From: Mucilaginibacter tolerans
GTDB taxonomy: Bacteria; Bacteroidota; Bacteroidia; Sphingobacteriales; Sphingobacteriaceae
NCBI RefSeq assembly: GCF_030519375.1
Contig: NZ_JAUMKB010000019.1
Location: forward strand, 1-64,000
Length of the DNA: 64,000 nt
Reading direction: 5' to 3'
Position numbers and translations under genes: made by a program. The notes below the pieces were generated by a model. The model was not told where the DNA came from and searched no databases. It saw only the letters and a program-made list of their open reading frames with translations. Below, piece after piece: positions 51,534 through 61,772 of the stretch; position 1 is the stretch's first letter, and each line of letters starts with the position of its first letter.

Positions 51534-52823
51534 ATGAAATATCTACCTATAGATAAAAAATTATTTACTTCTAATAGAAAAAATTTCTCCAAAAGAACAA
51601 AAGGTAATTCGATAGCTGTATTTCATTCTAATGATGAATTTCCGAGAAGCGGTGATCAGACTTTTATATTTAAGCAAAATGCCGACTTTTTTTACTTAAC
51701 AGGTATAGATCAAGAACAAAGTATACTGGTTTTATATCCCGATTGTCCTAATCCTTCATACAAAGAAGTACTCTTTTTAAGACAAACCAATGAGCACATT
51801 GCGGTGTGGGAGGGTCATAAATATACCAAAGAGGAGGCACGCGCAGTATCGGGCATCGAAAACATACAGTGGCTCAACGAATATGATGCCATACTGCACA
51901 GTATTATTAATTATGCCGATAACATCTATATCAATACGAATGATAACGACCGGTATGGTTATTCGGTGCCATACAGGGATTTGAGGATGTATGAGCAACT
52001 GAAACAGAAATATCCTTTGCATAACTATGAGCGTTCCGCAGTTATTTTACGCGACCTCAGGTCGGTGAAATCGGATATTGAGGTTGAATTAACTAAAAAA
52101 GCTTGTGAAATTACCCGGGACGCCTTTGTGCGTGTGCTGAAGTTTGTAAAGCCCGGCGTTACGGAGTATGAGATAGAGGCTGAAATCACCCATGAGTTTT
52201 TGCGGCAACGGGCTACCGGCCACGGCTACAATCCGATTATTGCTTCGGGACCAAATGCAAATGTGCTGCATTATATAGATAACAACCAGGTTTGTCAGAG
52301 CGGTGATATAATGTTGCTCGATTTCGGTGCGGAATATGCTAATTATAATGCAGATATGACCCGGTCTATACCTGTTAGCGGGCGCTTCACTAAACGTCAG
52401 CGGGAAGTATACGATGCTGTATTGCGGGTAATGAAAAATGCGATCGGTATGATAAAGGCCGGAGCAGTATTAACCGGATATCAGGAAGAAGTTGGTAAAA
52501 TAATGACCAGCGAACTGATTGGTTTAAAACTGCTGGATAAGCACGATGTATCAAAGCAGGACCCGAAAATGCCACTATATAAAAAGTATTTTATGCATGG
52601 CACATCGCACCATTTAGGACTGGATGTACACGATTTCGCTAACCGGTACGCTCCTTTTCAGGTCGGGAATGTTTTAACATGCGAGCCTGGAATATACATT
52701 CCGGAGGAGGGATTAGGCATACGATTGGAAAACGATATCCTGATCACTAAGGGTGGAAACATAGATCTGATGGCCGATATCCCGCTTGAAGCAGAGCATA
52801 TTGAGGAGATAATGAACAGTTAA
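51534..52823 (+). CDS. Xaa-Pro aminopeptidase (M24B)
   Basis: This 429-aa metallopeptidase removes N-terminal residues before proline. The dinuclear metal ligands are Asp263 (LLDFGAE), Asp274 (NADMTRS), His359 (GTSHHLGLDVHD), Glu384 (CEPGIYIP) and Glu399 (RLENDI), spaced like E. coli PepP. The N-terminal AMP_N domain is present. It is convergent with meaB; the genes are 4 bases apart. Confidence 0.95.
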   Translation: MKYLPIDKKLFTSNRKNFSKRTKGNSIAVFHSNDEFPRSGDQTFIFKQNADFFYLTGIDQEQSILVLYPDCPNPSYKEVLFLRQTNEHIAVWEGHKYTKEEARAVSGIENIQWLNEYDAILHSIINYADNIYINTNDNDRYGYSVPYRDLRMYEQLKQKYPLHNYERSAVILRDLRSVKSDIEVELTKKACEITRDAFVRVLKFVKPGVTEYEIEAEITHEFLRQRATGHGYNPIIASGPNANVLHYIDNNQVCQSGDIMLLDFGAEYANYNADMTRSIPVSGRFTKRQREVYDAVLRVMKNAIGMIKAGAVLTGYQEEVGKIMTSELIGLKLLDKHDVSKQDPKMPLYKKYFMHGTSHHLGLDVHDFANRYAPFQVGNVLTCEPGIYIPEEGLGIRLENDILITKGGNIDLMADIPLEAEHIEEIMNS

Positions 52824-52827
52824 GGCC

Positions 52828-53766
52828 TCAGATGTCGGAGAACTTTTCAGCAAATGAATAAATATTGAACCCCGGCTCCTGACTGGCTTTTAAAACCATT
52901 TGGTATAATTCGATTTTATTGATATTTCCCATCCGCTTTTGCTGAATGAGTTTGTAGGCCTTTTCAGCCAGTAAGTATTCTTTGTGGCTGTTTTTCTTTT
53001 CGGCAGAATTCAAAATAAAATCAACAATTTCAACAATGCCCTTATTTTCAGAGGCTATTGTTTTAAATACAGGTATTTCAGCACCTTTTTGCTGAACCAT
53101 TTTTTTCAGGTTATTGGCGAACAGATCCGCGCCTTCCCGGTCGGTTTTGTTGACGATGAAAGCATCTGCGATTTCCATTAGGCCCGATTTGATGTTTTGT
53201 ATTTCGTCACCACCCTCAGGAACTAAGACGACGAAAGTAATGTCGGCTAGTCCGGCTATTTCAACTTCCGATTGCCCGACACCTACCGTTTCTATCAACA
53301 CATAGTCAAAACCTGCGGCGCGTAATACATCAGTCATTTCGATCGTTTTTGCAGATAATCCGCCCAATGAGCCTCGTGTAGCTAATGACCTGATAAATAC
53401 ATTGGGATGATTGAAATGCGATGCCATCCGTATCCTGTCGCCAAGCAACGAACCAAAATTAAATGGTGATGTTGGATCAATGGCTAAAACAGCTACTTTC
53501 TTATCCTGACTGGCGAGTTTGGCAATTAGTGCATTTACCAAGGTGCTTTTACCCGCTCCAGGTGGACCTGTTATACCTATGACAGGAGTGCTTTTATCAA
53601 AATTTAACCCTTTTAATAATTGATCTGCTCCTTTAAGATCGTTTTCAACAATGGTTAAAGCCCGCGCAACTGATTTAAAATTATCACAATGTATTATTAA
53701 AGATGTGTTGGTTGCAGGAGCCACTTTGGAGTTTTTGTAGATGCAAATGAATAAAATTATCAGCAC
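52828..53766 (-). CDS. meaB: MeaB/ArgK-type GTPase, methylmalonyl-CoA mutase chaperone
   Basis: This 312-aa G3E-family GTPase has P-loop GITGPPGAGKSTLVNALI, the switch region ETVGVGQSEVEIAGLAD, and NKTDREGADLF for guanine recognition. It gates cobalamin loading and protection of methylmalonyl-CoA mutase, whose gene is not in the window. The first 14 residues (MLIILFICIYKNSK) are oddly hydrophobic for a cytosolic GTPase. A GTG at 53724 (VAPATNTSL...) is a plausible alternative start. Confidence 0.92.
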   Translation of the reverse strand: MLIILFICIYKNSKVAPATNTSLIIHCDNFKSVARALTIVENDLKGADQLLKGLNFDKSTPVIGITGPPGAGKSTLVNALIAKLASQDKKVAVLAIDPTSPFNFGSLLGDRIRMASHFNHPNVFIRSLATRGSLGGLSAKTIEMTDVLRAAGFDYVLIETVGVGQSEVEIAGLADITFVVLVPEGGDEIQNIKSGLMEIADAFIVNKTDREGADLFANNLKKMVQQKGAEIPVFKTIASENKGIVEIVDFILNSAEKKNSHKEYLLAEKAYKLIQQKRMGNINKIELYQMVLKASQEPGFNIYSFAEKFSDI

Positions 53767-53835
53767 ATAAATTAATATATCTTCATATAATTGCAGCTTT
53801 AAAATTCCCTCTCAATAGTAATATTTTGATATAAA

Positions 53836-54891
53836 ATGTCGAAACCCGCTGTATTAGTTACATTCGATTCAATGAAAAATCCTAATTCGGGTTATTTTTC
53901 ATTTGGAAAGGGTTTGGGCAATGCCTTACTTAAGCAGAATCTGGGAAGATTTAAGTTAACATATTATCTCTTCAGACGAACGACCTTTTTTAATGGAATG
54001 GTTGATATCATACATCTTTTAAGATTTCACCGAATATTCTTTCCGTGGTATAATAAATTTGATGTTATTCATTTTACTGACCAAACGTGCAGGCTAAGGC
54101 CATACAGGGTAAAAGGGAAAAAGATCATGACCATACATGATATTAATAAGGTGCATTTGCAGTTCAGTCCTCAAAAAAAAATTGATGCACATATTAATAA
54201 GATACGAAAATTTATATCTCTCTGCGATAAAGTGGTTACCATATCCGAATTTGTGGCAAAGGATATCGTACGATTTATCCCTGAGGCAGCCGATAAATTG
54301 AGTGTGATCTATAACGGAGCCGATAAGTTGGAAGTGGCGGATGATCACAGCCCTCAGTATCTGCCGAAAAAGCCGTTTTTATTCACCATAGGATTGTTAT
54401 CACCCCAAAAGGGATTTCATTTGCTTCCGGCTCTATTGGAAGGCAATGATTATGAACTGGTTATTTCAGGGATTGAAACCCCCCATAAACAGAAGATTAT
54501 AGAAGAGGCGCAAAAATTCAATTGCGAGAAAAGAGTAATCGTCACCGGGCCTGTTTCCGATGATGACAAAGCTTGGTATTTTAAAAATTGCAGCGCTTTT
54601 TTGTTTCCTTCAATTGCAGAAGGATTTGGTTTGCCGGTAATTGAAGCTATGCATTTTGGCAAGCCGGTATTTTTGGCAAAGTATACGTCTCTGCCCGAAA
54701 TTGGGGGAGATGTGGCCTATTACTTTGATAATTTTGAACCTAAGCACATGCAAGAAGTTTTTGCTAAAGGCATGGACGATTTTCACAAAGGCGACCGTTC
54801 GGCTAAAGTGATGGCCCACGCCGATAAATTTTCATGGGAGAAAACAGCAGAGCAATACTTCAAATTATACGAGAATTGCCTGAACGGTTAA
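53836..54891 (+). CDS. Glycosyltransferase family 4
   Basis: This 351-aa GT-B enzyme has TIHDINKVHLQF near 94-105, TIGLLSPQKGFHLLPALLEG, and the C-terminal donor-binding motif FPSIAEGFGLPVIEAMHFGKP with the E-x7-E retaining signature. It adds a sugar to a growing glycan. It opens the surface-glycan cluster and is convergent, with a 4-base overlap, with the GT2 gene. Confidence 0.88.
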   Translation: MSKPAVLVTFDSMKNPNSGYFSFGKGLGNALLKQNLGRFKLTYYLFRRTTFFNGMVDIIHLLRFHRIFFPWYNKFDVIHFTDQTCRLRPYRVKGKKIMTIHDINKVHLQFSPQKKIDAHINKIRKFISLCDKVVTISEFVAKDIVRFIPEAADKLSVIYNGADKLEVADDHSPQYLPKKPFLFTIGLLSPQKGFHLLPALLEGNDYELVISGIETPHKQKIIEEAQKFNCEKRVIVTGPVSDDDKAWYFKNCSAFLFPSIAEGFGLPVIEAMHFGKPVFLAKYTSLPEIGGDVAYYFDNFEPKHMQEVFAKGMDDFHKGDRSAKVMAHADKFSWEKTAEQYFKLYENCLNG

Positions 54892-55649
54892 TCAGAAGAA
54901 TTATTTACAGGTCTCTTAAATAGCCTTTTAAATCTCCAAAATAGGTACCGAAGCCATATTGTAAAACTGAAATTTTCATAGATCAAACTACTCTGGTCTT
55001 TTTCAAATTGTTCATCAATGTAATTATTTGATAGCCCTTCGTGGTTAAATTTGGCTATGATATAATCTTTAAATATAAAATGGAAGTCCTTGTCTTTAAC
55101 GCATTTTATATTTAACACATGATCAGCACGTACTTTGTACTTAGTATCGTAAGCGTATTTTTCAAATACAGCTTTAGGATAAATAACGGCCTGGTGGAAA
55201 ATACCATATTTGGCAATAATATACTCAGTTACAGCTCCCCGGCATTTTCTGTTATCACTCAAAACACTACCATAGTAGATTGCGTCAGGCTCTTTTAACT
55301 CATTTGCCATTACCGAAAAATCATCCAATAACTCATCATCAGCGCCCAAAAAATACACCCAATTACCGGTAATGTGCTTCAGCCCTTTGTTCATAGCATC
55401 GTATATGCCATTATCCTTTTCGCTTTGCCAGTAATGGATATTATCTGAATTTGCCTGTAATATTTTTACCGTATCATCTGTGCTTTGGCCGTCAATAACT
55501 ATGATCTCAATAGCCGGATACTTTTGCCTGTAAATGCTGTTTAAGCAGTTTTGCAAAGTTGGGGCGGCATTATAGGTAACAATAATAACAGATATTTTGG
55601 GTAGTCTGTTGTTATTATTAACAGTACTGTTTTCGCCCTCAGATAACAT
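54888..55649 (-). CDS. Glycosyltransferase family 2
   Basis: This 253-aa GT-A enzyme has the family-2 N-terminus ISVIIVTYNAAPTLQNCLNS, then VIDGQSTDDTVKIL and the DxD-like motif YFLGADDELLDD near 93-104. A basic C-terminal region (FWRFKRLFKRP) is consistent with membrane association. It lies inside the cluster on the opposite strand from its neighbours. Confidence 0.88.
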   Translation of the reverse strand: MLSEGENSTVNNNNRLPKISVIIVTYNAAPTLQNCLNSIYRQKYPAIEIIVIDGQSTDDTVKILQANSDNIHYWQSEKDNGIYDAMNKGLKHITGNWVYFLGADDELLDDFSVMANELKEPDAIYYGSVLSDNRKCRGAVTEYIIAKYGIFHQAVIYPKAVFEKYAYDTKYKVRADHVLNIKCVKDKDFHFIFKDYIIAKFNHEGLSNNYIDEQFEKDQSSLIYENFSFTIWLRYLFWRFKRLFKRPVNNSSD

Positions 55650-55755
55650 ATTTTCAATTAATTTTTAATGATACTGTATATTTGACCATTGGCTAACAGT
55701 GCGAAGTAAACTATTATTTTACAATAAAGCATGTAGCAACCTTTAGTTTTATTTA

Positions 55756-56847
55756 ATGATTAAGATACAATTTGACCACCAGGCATTTTCAATGCAGCAC
55801 TTTGGTGGCATATCGCGGTATTTTGCCAATATTCAAAAACATTTAAGCCAATATGATTCCTTTAGCTTTAACAAGGGTGTTCTATTTACCAATAATAACT
55901 ACCTTAAAGATCAAAAATTTCCCGTACCTCATGCGTTTTTAAAGCCATGGTATAAAAAGGATAAAAAGATATATAAGCTGAATGAAAAATATGCAAAGTA
56001 CTGTCTTAACAAACACGATTATGATGTTTTTCATCCAACTTACTATGATCCGTATTTTTTAGATATTGTTAAAGCCCCATTTGTTTTAACTGTTCATGAT
56101 TTTATCCATGAAAAGTTCCCCGAGTACTTTCCAAATACCGACAGTACCGTGCATAATAAAAGATTATTAATAGAAAAGGCAACTCATTTTATCACAATTT
56201 CAGAGTCAACCAAAAATGATCTGCAAAAGATCTATAACATCCCTGACAGCAGGATAAGTATGATCTATCATGGATATGATACATCCACGGATTTGTTAAT
56301 TAATGATACCAAGATTCCTTATTCAAATTACGTGTTGTTTGTAGGAGACCGCTGGGCTTATAAAAATTTCTTCAGGTGGTTGACAGCCATAGCGCCATTA
56401 TTAATTAAATATGATATAAACGCAGTGTGTGCAGGCGGCAAATCTTTTAGCAGCACCGAGCTGGAATTTATTAAGCGTTTGGGCATCACAAATAAAATAT
56501 CACAGTTGCAGGCAAGCGAGGCTGAACTTAAAGCTTTGTACCGAAATGCCTTATTGTTTGTGTATCCGTCATTGTATGAAGGATTTGGCTTGCCAATATT
56601 GGAAGCCTTTGCTAATGGCTGCCCCGTGGCAGTTAGTAATACAAGTTGTTTTAAGGAAGTTGGCGGAGATGCCGTGTCATACTTTGATCCTTATTCCGTT
56701 TATTCTATGACATCGGTTATAGAAGGACTGATCCTTCATACGGACAATGCAAATAAATTACGTGTTGCCGGGAAGGGGCAGTTGGAGAAATTTACCATGC
56801 AGAATTGTATGGAACAAACGGTAAATGTTTATCAATCGATAATTTAA
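55756..56847 (+). CDS. Glycosyltransferase family 4
   Basis: This 363-aa GT-B enzyme opens MIKIQFDHQAFSMQHFGGIS with an acceptor-side HFGGISRYFANI, continues VLTVHDFIHEKFPEYFP and ends with YPSLYEGFGLPILEAFANGCP, the retaining E-x7-E donor motif. It is the first of three plus-strand genes (to 58911) that look like one transcript: gaps are 13 bases, then a 4-base overlap. Confidence 0.88.
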   Translation: MIKIQFDHQAFSMQHFGGISRYFANIQKHLSQYDSFSFNKGVLFTNNNYLKDQKFPVPHAFLKPWYKKDKKIYKLNEKYAKYCLNKHDYDVFHPTYYDPYFLDIVKAPFVLTVHDFIHEKFPEYFPNTDSTVHNKRLLIEKATHFITISESTKNDLQKIYNIPDSRISMIYHGYDTSTDLLINDTKIPYSNYVLFVGDRWAYKNFFRWLTAIAPLLIKYDINAVCAGGKSFSSTELEFIKRLGITNKISQLQASEAELKALYRNALLFVYPSLYEGFGLPILEAFANGCPVAVSNTSCFKEVGGDAVSYFDPYSVYSMTSVIEGLILHTDNANKLRVAGKGQLEKFTMQNCMEQTVNVYQSII

Positions 56848-56860
56848 AGATACAAAGAAC

Positions 56861-57736
56861 ATGAAAGTAGCGGGTTTTACTTTTATTCGTAACGCTGTAA
56901 AAAATGACTATCCTATTGTTGAAGCTATCACTTCCATTCTGCCAATTTGTGATGAATTTGTGGTGGCTTTAGGTAACAGCGAAGATGAGACCGCTCAGTT
57001 AATACAAGCAATAAACTCGCCCAAAATAAAAATAATCAATACGGTTTGGGATGATACTTTACGGGATGGGGGCGCAGTATTCGCAGTCGAAACGGACAAG
57101 GCATTTAAAGCCATATCTCCTGATGCTGATTGGGCTTTTTATATCCAGGGGGACGAATGTGTTCACGAAAAATATCTTCCACTTATCAAAAGGGAGATGG
57201 AAGATAATTTAGACAACAAGGAAGTTGAAGGTCTTCTGTTTAAATATCTGCATTTTTATGGTTCGTATGATTATTACGGGCATTCGCGCAGGTGGTACCG
57301 TCGTGAAATACGCATATTGCGGAATAACAAAGCTATCCATTCATACCGCGATGCGCAGGGTTTCAGGTGGGATGGCCGTAAAATTAATGTTAAACTTATT
57401 GATGCTTATATTTATCATTATGGCTGGGTAAAGCCACCTGCAGGTTTAAAAAATAAATTACGGAATTTCAACCAGTTTTATCATGATGATGCATGGCTTG
57501 CTGAAAATTTGCCGGAAACGTTTGAATTTGATTATAAAAATGCTGACAGGTTATTGCATTTTGATGGCGACCATCCTGAAGTAATGAAAAAGCGAATTGC
57601 GGTAACTAACTGGAACCTTAATATTGATTTGACGCAATTGCACAAAAAGATGACTCTCCGCAGAAAGACCTTGCAAAAGCTAGAAGACCTGACCGGCTGG
57701 CGACTGGGAGAGTATAAAAACTATAAGTTGCTATGA
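56861..57736 (+). CDS. Glycosyltransferase family 2-like protein
   Basis: This 291-aa protein has a GT2-like start (VAGFTFIRNAVKNDYPIVEAI) and a likely DxD-type metal site in YIQGDECVHEKYL near 94-106. A C-terminal basic region (KKMTLRRKTLQKLEDLTG) may contact membrane or acceptor. The donor and acceptor are unknown. It overlaps the next gene by ATGA (57733-57736). Confidence 0.83.
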   Translation: MKVAGFTFIRNAVKNDYPIVEAITSILPICDEFVVALGNSEDETAQLIQAINSPKIKIINTVWDDTLRDGGAVFAVETDKAFKAISPDADWAFYIQGDECVHEKYLPLIKREMEDNLDNKEVEGLLFKYLHFYGSYDYYGHSRRWYRREIRILRNNKAIHSYRDAQGFRWDGRKINVKLIDAYIYHYGWVKPPAGLKNKLRNFNQFYHDDAWLAENLPETFEFDYKNADRLLHFDGDHPEVMKKRIAVTNWNLNIDLTQLHKKMTLRRKTLQKLEDLTGWRLGEYKNYKLL

Positions 57737-58911
57737 TGAGAATATTATACTTCTTTCCTGATAATATAACTGAACAAAACGCGGGGAATAAAACTAGGGC
57801 ACTGTACCTGTTAAAGTATTTTAGTCAAAATGGATTTATAGTAGATTATGTAAGTATTAGAGATGAAAAGGCCGGAAAGAACTATAACGAGCAAACCGAA
57901 GAGATATTAAAAGCTGGTAATTTAGCAAGTAATGTTTACCTATTACCCAGGAAACAGGGGAAAACCAACCCGATAGTTTATTTTTTGCGATATAAATTAT
58001 GGGACCTGCTGTACTATCTAATAACCTATCCGCTCAGATCAAATATTCCTACCTATTTAACGCTCGCGCTAAAAAAGGCTTTTAAAAATATACTTAGGAC
58101 AAACACTTATGACTATATAATTATCAGTTATGTGCATAGCGCTGATCTGATAGCTGATACGGCCTTGTTAGGCGGAGCTAAAACGATAATTGACACTCAT
58201 GATTTTTTAACCGCTCAGTTTAAGGATAAAAGAGACTTCAACCTGGGTGTAACTTTTGAGGATGAAATAAGCAGGCTGAACCTTTTTGATGAAATATGGG
58301 CAATATCACCTGAAGAGGAGTATGTATTTAATCAGTTCTGCACTTCAAGAGTCAGGTTGGTTCCTATGATGATGGATGCTCCGGCGTCAGCTTTAACGCC
58401 TTTTAAGAATAAAAAATACGATCTTATTTATGTTGGTAATGACAATATCCACAATATTATCTCCATAAAATGGTTTTTTGATAAAGTCTATCCCTTACTG
58501 CCTGCAGGGCTAAACCTATGTGTTATTGGTAAGATCAATAATCACGTCACTGAGGCATATAATAGTATAAACAAGATTTTATTCGCTGAAAGTTTGGAGT
58601 CTTTTTATAATGATTCAAAAATTGCCATTTGCCCCATGCTGCGGGGAACCGGGGTAAAGGTAAAAGTGGTTGAAGCATTGGCATTTGGTTTGCCTGTAGT
58701 ATGCACTTCGCGGGGTACCGACGGATTGCCTAACAAGCAGAGTAACGGATGCCTGGTAAGTGATGACCCAGTTAAGTTTGCTGAAAATATAATATCGCTT
58801 TTACAAGATGCATCGTTATATGAGGAGCAAAGTAGATTAGCAAAAGATACGTTCAAAAACAGTTTCGACAAAAGCGTGACCTTTAAGATATTGGATAATG
58901 TGTTTGAATGA
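57733..58911 (+). CDS. Glycosyltransferase family 4-like protein
   Basis: This 392-aa protein has a GT-B plan: an N-terminal acceptor domain (NAGNKTRALYLLKYF), IDTHDFLTAQF near 158-168, and a C-terminal donor domain with ICPMLRGTGVKVKVVEALAFG near 297-317, the divergent equivalent of the E-x7-E motif. It overlaps the preceding gene by 4 bases, so translation is likely coupled. Confidence 0.85.
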   Translation: MMRILYFFPDNITEQNAGNKTRALYLLKYFSQNGFIVDYVSIRDEKAGKNYNEQTEEILKAGNLASNVYLLPRKQGKTNPIVYFLRYKLWDLLYYLITYPLRSNIPTYLTLALKKAFKNILRTNTYDYIIISYVHSADLIADTALLGGAKTIIDTHDFLTAQFKDKRDFNLGVTFEDEISRLNLFDEIWAISPEEEYVFNQFCTSRVRLVPMMMDAPASALTPFKNKKYDLIYVGNDNIHNIISIKWFFDKVYPLLPAGLNLCVIGKINNHVTEAYNSINKILFAESLESFYNDSKIAICPMLRGTGVKVKVVEALAFGLPVVCTSRGTDGLPNKQSNGCLVSDDPVKFAENIISLLQDASLYEEQSRLAKDTFKNSFDKSVTFKILDNVFE

Positions 58912-59009
58912 TTCGCTTTACACCTTTCGTAGGTTTATGATAAGCCTATACCAATGAGCTTGTCGCTAATTAATTATTTACTGTTAGCTTTGTATTTTTA
59001 TAAATTTTA

Positions 59010-60863
59010 ATGAAGACTTACTTCCGGCTGTTATCTTTTGCCAAACCAATTGAAAAATTTGCTATCCCTTATATCATCTTTACGTTACTTTATGTTCTTT
59101 TCAGTTCGATGGTATATGTATTGCTCCCGTCACTGCTGAATACACTTTTTGGGAATAATGCTATCGATGCTTCCAATGTTACCCATGCTGTAAAACATGC
59201 AGCCTTTGTAAAGCAACCAGGTTGGCTAGACCTAAGTGGTTGGTTTAAATATTATTTGAACTATTTTATAAATACGCACGGGCAATGGGGGGCCCTGCAA
59301 TTCGTATGCGCGCTTATCGTCGTTACCATATTGGTAGGCAACTTTTTCAGGTACCTTTCAGCTCGTACTATGGAAAATCTCAGAGTGCATACCTTATTAA
59401 ACTTGCGCCGTAAGGTCTTCAATAATGTAATGGATATGCACCTGGGTTATTTTAATAACGAACGGAAGGGGGATATCATTTCCAAAATAGCATCGGATGT
59501 TCAGGTGGTGCAATTTTCAGTTACTGCAACTTTACAAGTCATTTTTAAGGAGCCTGCAACAATGATCGCCTTTTTGACGATACTTTTTATCTATTCCGTA
59601 AAGCTTACTTTATATTCTTTACTCGTAGTTCCTGTATCGGCTTTTATTATTTCTAAGATTGTAAAGCGCCTCAAATCGCAGGCTGCATCAGCACAGCAAA
59701 CTTATGGCAATATGATAAGCTACCTTGACGAAGCATTGTCGGGCGTTAGGGTCATAAAGGCATTTAATGCTTCTAATTTTATCAAAAAGCGTTTTGATAA
59801 TGAGAACATCAGGTATTCAAAAATACTACGTTCAATGGCAAAACGTCAGCAATCAGCCTCGCCTGTTTCTGAAACGTTGTCCGTTACCATGATTTCATGT
59901 ATCGTATTATATGGTGGATATCTGATACTTAACAATAGGTCTACGTTGAACGGCGGCCAGTTTATTGCCTATATCGCCGTATTTTCACAATTGATGCGCC
60001 CGGCAAAAGCCATTTCAGATTCGTTCAGCAATATACACTCAGGTATAGCAGCGGGTGAGCGCGTACTGGCACTTATTGACGAAAAACCCGCGATTACTGA
60101 TGCGCCCGATGCAAAACCTATACAGGAATTTAAAGAAAACATCAGCTTTAAAAATGTATCATTTGCTTATGGTGAAAAAACGGTACTTTCAAACATTAAT
60201 TTAACGGTACCTAAAGGAAAAACAATTGCGCTTGTAGGCCCATCCGGCGGGGGGAAATCGACACTGATTGATCTTATACCGAGATTTATCGAGCCAAAAT
60301 CGGGCGAGGTATTGGTTGACGGCGCGAACATACAAACAGTAACCACCGACTCATTAAGAGCATTGCTGGGAATTGTAAACCAGGAATCTATTTTATTTAA
60401 CGATACTATATTCAACAACATCGCTTTCGGTAAATCAAATGTTACACGGGAGGAAGTTGAAACCGCCGCTCGTATTGCCAATGCCCATAACTTTATTATT
60501 GAAACTGAAGCCGGGTATCAAACAAATATTGGTGACCGCGGCACAAAACTCTCAGGCGGCCAAAGGCAGCGTATTTGTATTGCAAGGGCAGTTTTAAGTA
60601 ACCCGCCTATTATGCTTCTTGACGAGGCTACGTCGGCTTTGGATACGGAATCTGAGAAGCTGGTGCAGGACGCTTTAAATAACCTGATGAAAAACCGGAC
60701 GTCGCTCATCATTGCACATCGTTTAAGCACCATTCAAAATGCCGATATAATTATAGTGCTTGAAAACGGAAAAATAGTGGAACAGGGAACACATAACCAA
60801 TTGTTGATCAGCAATGGACTTTATCGAAAATTGATCGATATGCAAACTTTTAACGCAGATTAA
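59010..60863 (+). CDS. MsbA-like lipid/LPS ABC exporter
   Basis: This 617-aa half-transporter has six membrane helices and Walker A GPSGGGKST at 410-418, signature LSGGQRQRICIARAV and Walker B IMLLDEATSALDTES. Its plan matches MsbA-type exporters that flip lipid A-core. A TAGCTTTG element at 58985-58992 with TTG at 58960-58962 gives it a likely own promoter. It is the only exporter in the glycan cluster. Confidence 0.88.
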   Translation: MKTYFRLLSFAKPIEKFAIPYIIFTLLYVLFSSMVYVLLPSLLNTLFGNNAIDASNVTHAVKHAAFVKQPGWLDLSGWFKYYLNYFINTHGQWGALQFVCALIVVTILVGNFFRYLSARTMENLRVHTLLNLRRKVFNNVMDMHLGYFNNERKGDIISKIASDVQVVQFSVTATLQVIFKEPATMIAFLTILFIYSVKLTLYSLLVVPVSAFIISKIVKRLKSQAASAQQTYGNMISYLDEALSGVRVIKAFNASNFIKKRFDNENIRYSKILRSMAKRQQSASPVSETLSVTMISCIVLYGGYLILNNRSTLNGGQFIAYIAVFSQLMRPAKAISDSFSNIHSGIAAGERVLALIDEKPAITDAPDAKPIQEFKENISFKNVSFAYGEKTVLSNINLTVPKGKTIALVGPSGGGKSTLIDLIPRFIEPKSGEVLVDGANIQTVTTDSLRALLGIVNQESILFNDTIFNNIAFGKSNVTREEVETAARIANAHNFIIETEAGYQTNIGDRGTKLSGGQRQRICIARAVLSNPPIMLLDEATSALDTESEKLVQDALNNLMKNRTSLIIAHRLSTIQNADIIIVLENGKIVEQGTHNQLLISNGLYRKLIDMQTFNAD

Positions 60864-60882
60864 TTAAGCCTTCTTAAACTGA

Positions 60883-61695
60883 TCAACTATTTAATTTGTC
60901 TTTAATATATTGCCAGTCTGCCATTAATAGACTTTCCATCTTGCCATACTTACTTTCATCTGCTTTTTTTACTATTTTTTTTGTTTTTCTGAGTAAAAAA
61001 TTATCTCTGACGGGTTTCAAAATATCCTGATTAAATAATTGCTTGCTAAAAAGGTGTAAAAATTTTCCGTCGGTATAAAATTTATAACCCAAATGTTTAG
61101 CTATGTAAGCTAAAGATTCAACATTATAAAATGCAATGTGCTGCCCTGTTTCCTGAGACAAGTACCACCAGTTGTTAATATCAGCCAATTGCTTAGGTTG
61201 CAGTTCAGTTGTAAAAAGCAGATTATCTGAAAGTTCAAGCATTTTTTTTATTTCTTCAATCGGGTTAGGTAAATGCTCAAATACTTCAAAGGCACTCACT
61301 ACTTCAAAAGTTGTACCGGGCGGCAGGTCGGTGAAGTCGAAATGCTCGGCAAACAAATTCTGGCAATATTTATCGGTGTGATAAAAATTAAAACCCTTAT
61401 CACGCATTAAACGCGTAAATAAACCATACCCTCCAGCATAATCCAGGAAAATACCCTTTCTATTAAATTTAGTAGCTAAAAGCTTGCTGACCCTTACAGA
61501 TAAATCAATGTTGCGGGATGGCAAACCAATATCCAGCTTTGTTATTATGGATGAGTAAGCTTCCTCCAGCCAAAAGGGGTGCTCCGTTTGTATAAAGCCG
61601 GTTTCGTTGCATCTGTAATATTTAACTTCATACTTATTGAGGACCAATTTGGTAAACAATAAGGTAGTATCCCTCCCGGTGATCTTACTTTGCAT
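60883..61695 (-). CDS. Class I SAM-dependent methyltransferase
   Basis: This 270-aa protein has a short N-terminal region (YYRCNETGFIQTEHPFWLEE) with Cys/His-like positions, then a Rossmann methyltransferase core: FLDYAGGYGLFTRLMRDKGF as motif I, and FEVVSAFEVFEHLPNP as the post-I/motif region. Similar enzymes methylate sugars or end-cap O-polysaccharides. Its target is unknown. It lies antisense within the glycan cluster. Confidence 0.85.
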   Translation of the reverse strand: MQSKITGRDTTLLFTKLVLNKYEVKYYRCNETGFIQTEHPFWLEEAYSSIITKLDIGLPSRNIDLSVRVSKLLATKFNRKGIFLDYAGGYGLFTRLMRDKGFNFYHTDKYCQNLFAEHFDFTDLPPGTTFEVVSAFEVFEHLPNPIEEIKKMLELSDNLLFTTELQPKQLADINNWWYLSQETGQHIAFYNVESLAYIAKHLGYKFYTDGKFLHLFSKQLFNQDILKPVRDNFLLRKTKKIVKKADESKYGKMESLLMADWQYIKDKLNS

Positions 61696-61772
61696 ATTTT
61701 ATTTAGGTGTTTTTGTAAAAAAACAGGTACTAAGTAGTACATTTTTCGTGCTAAAATAAACAAATTTGCAGC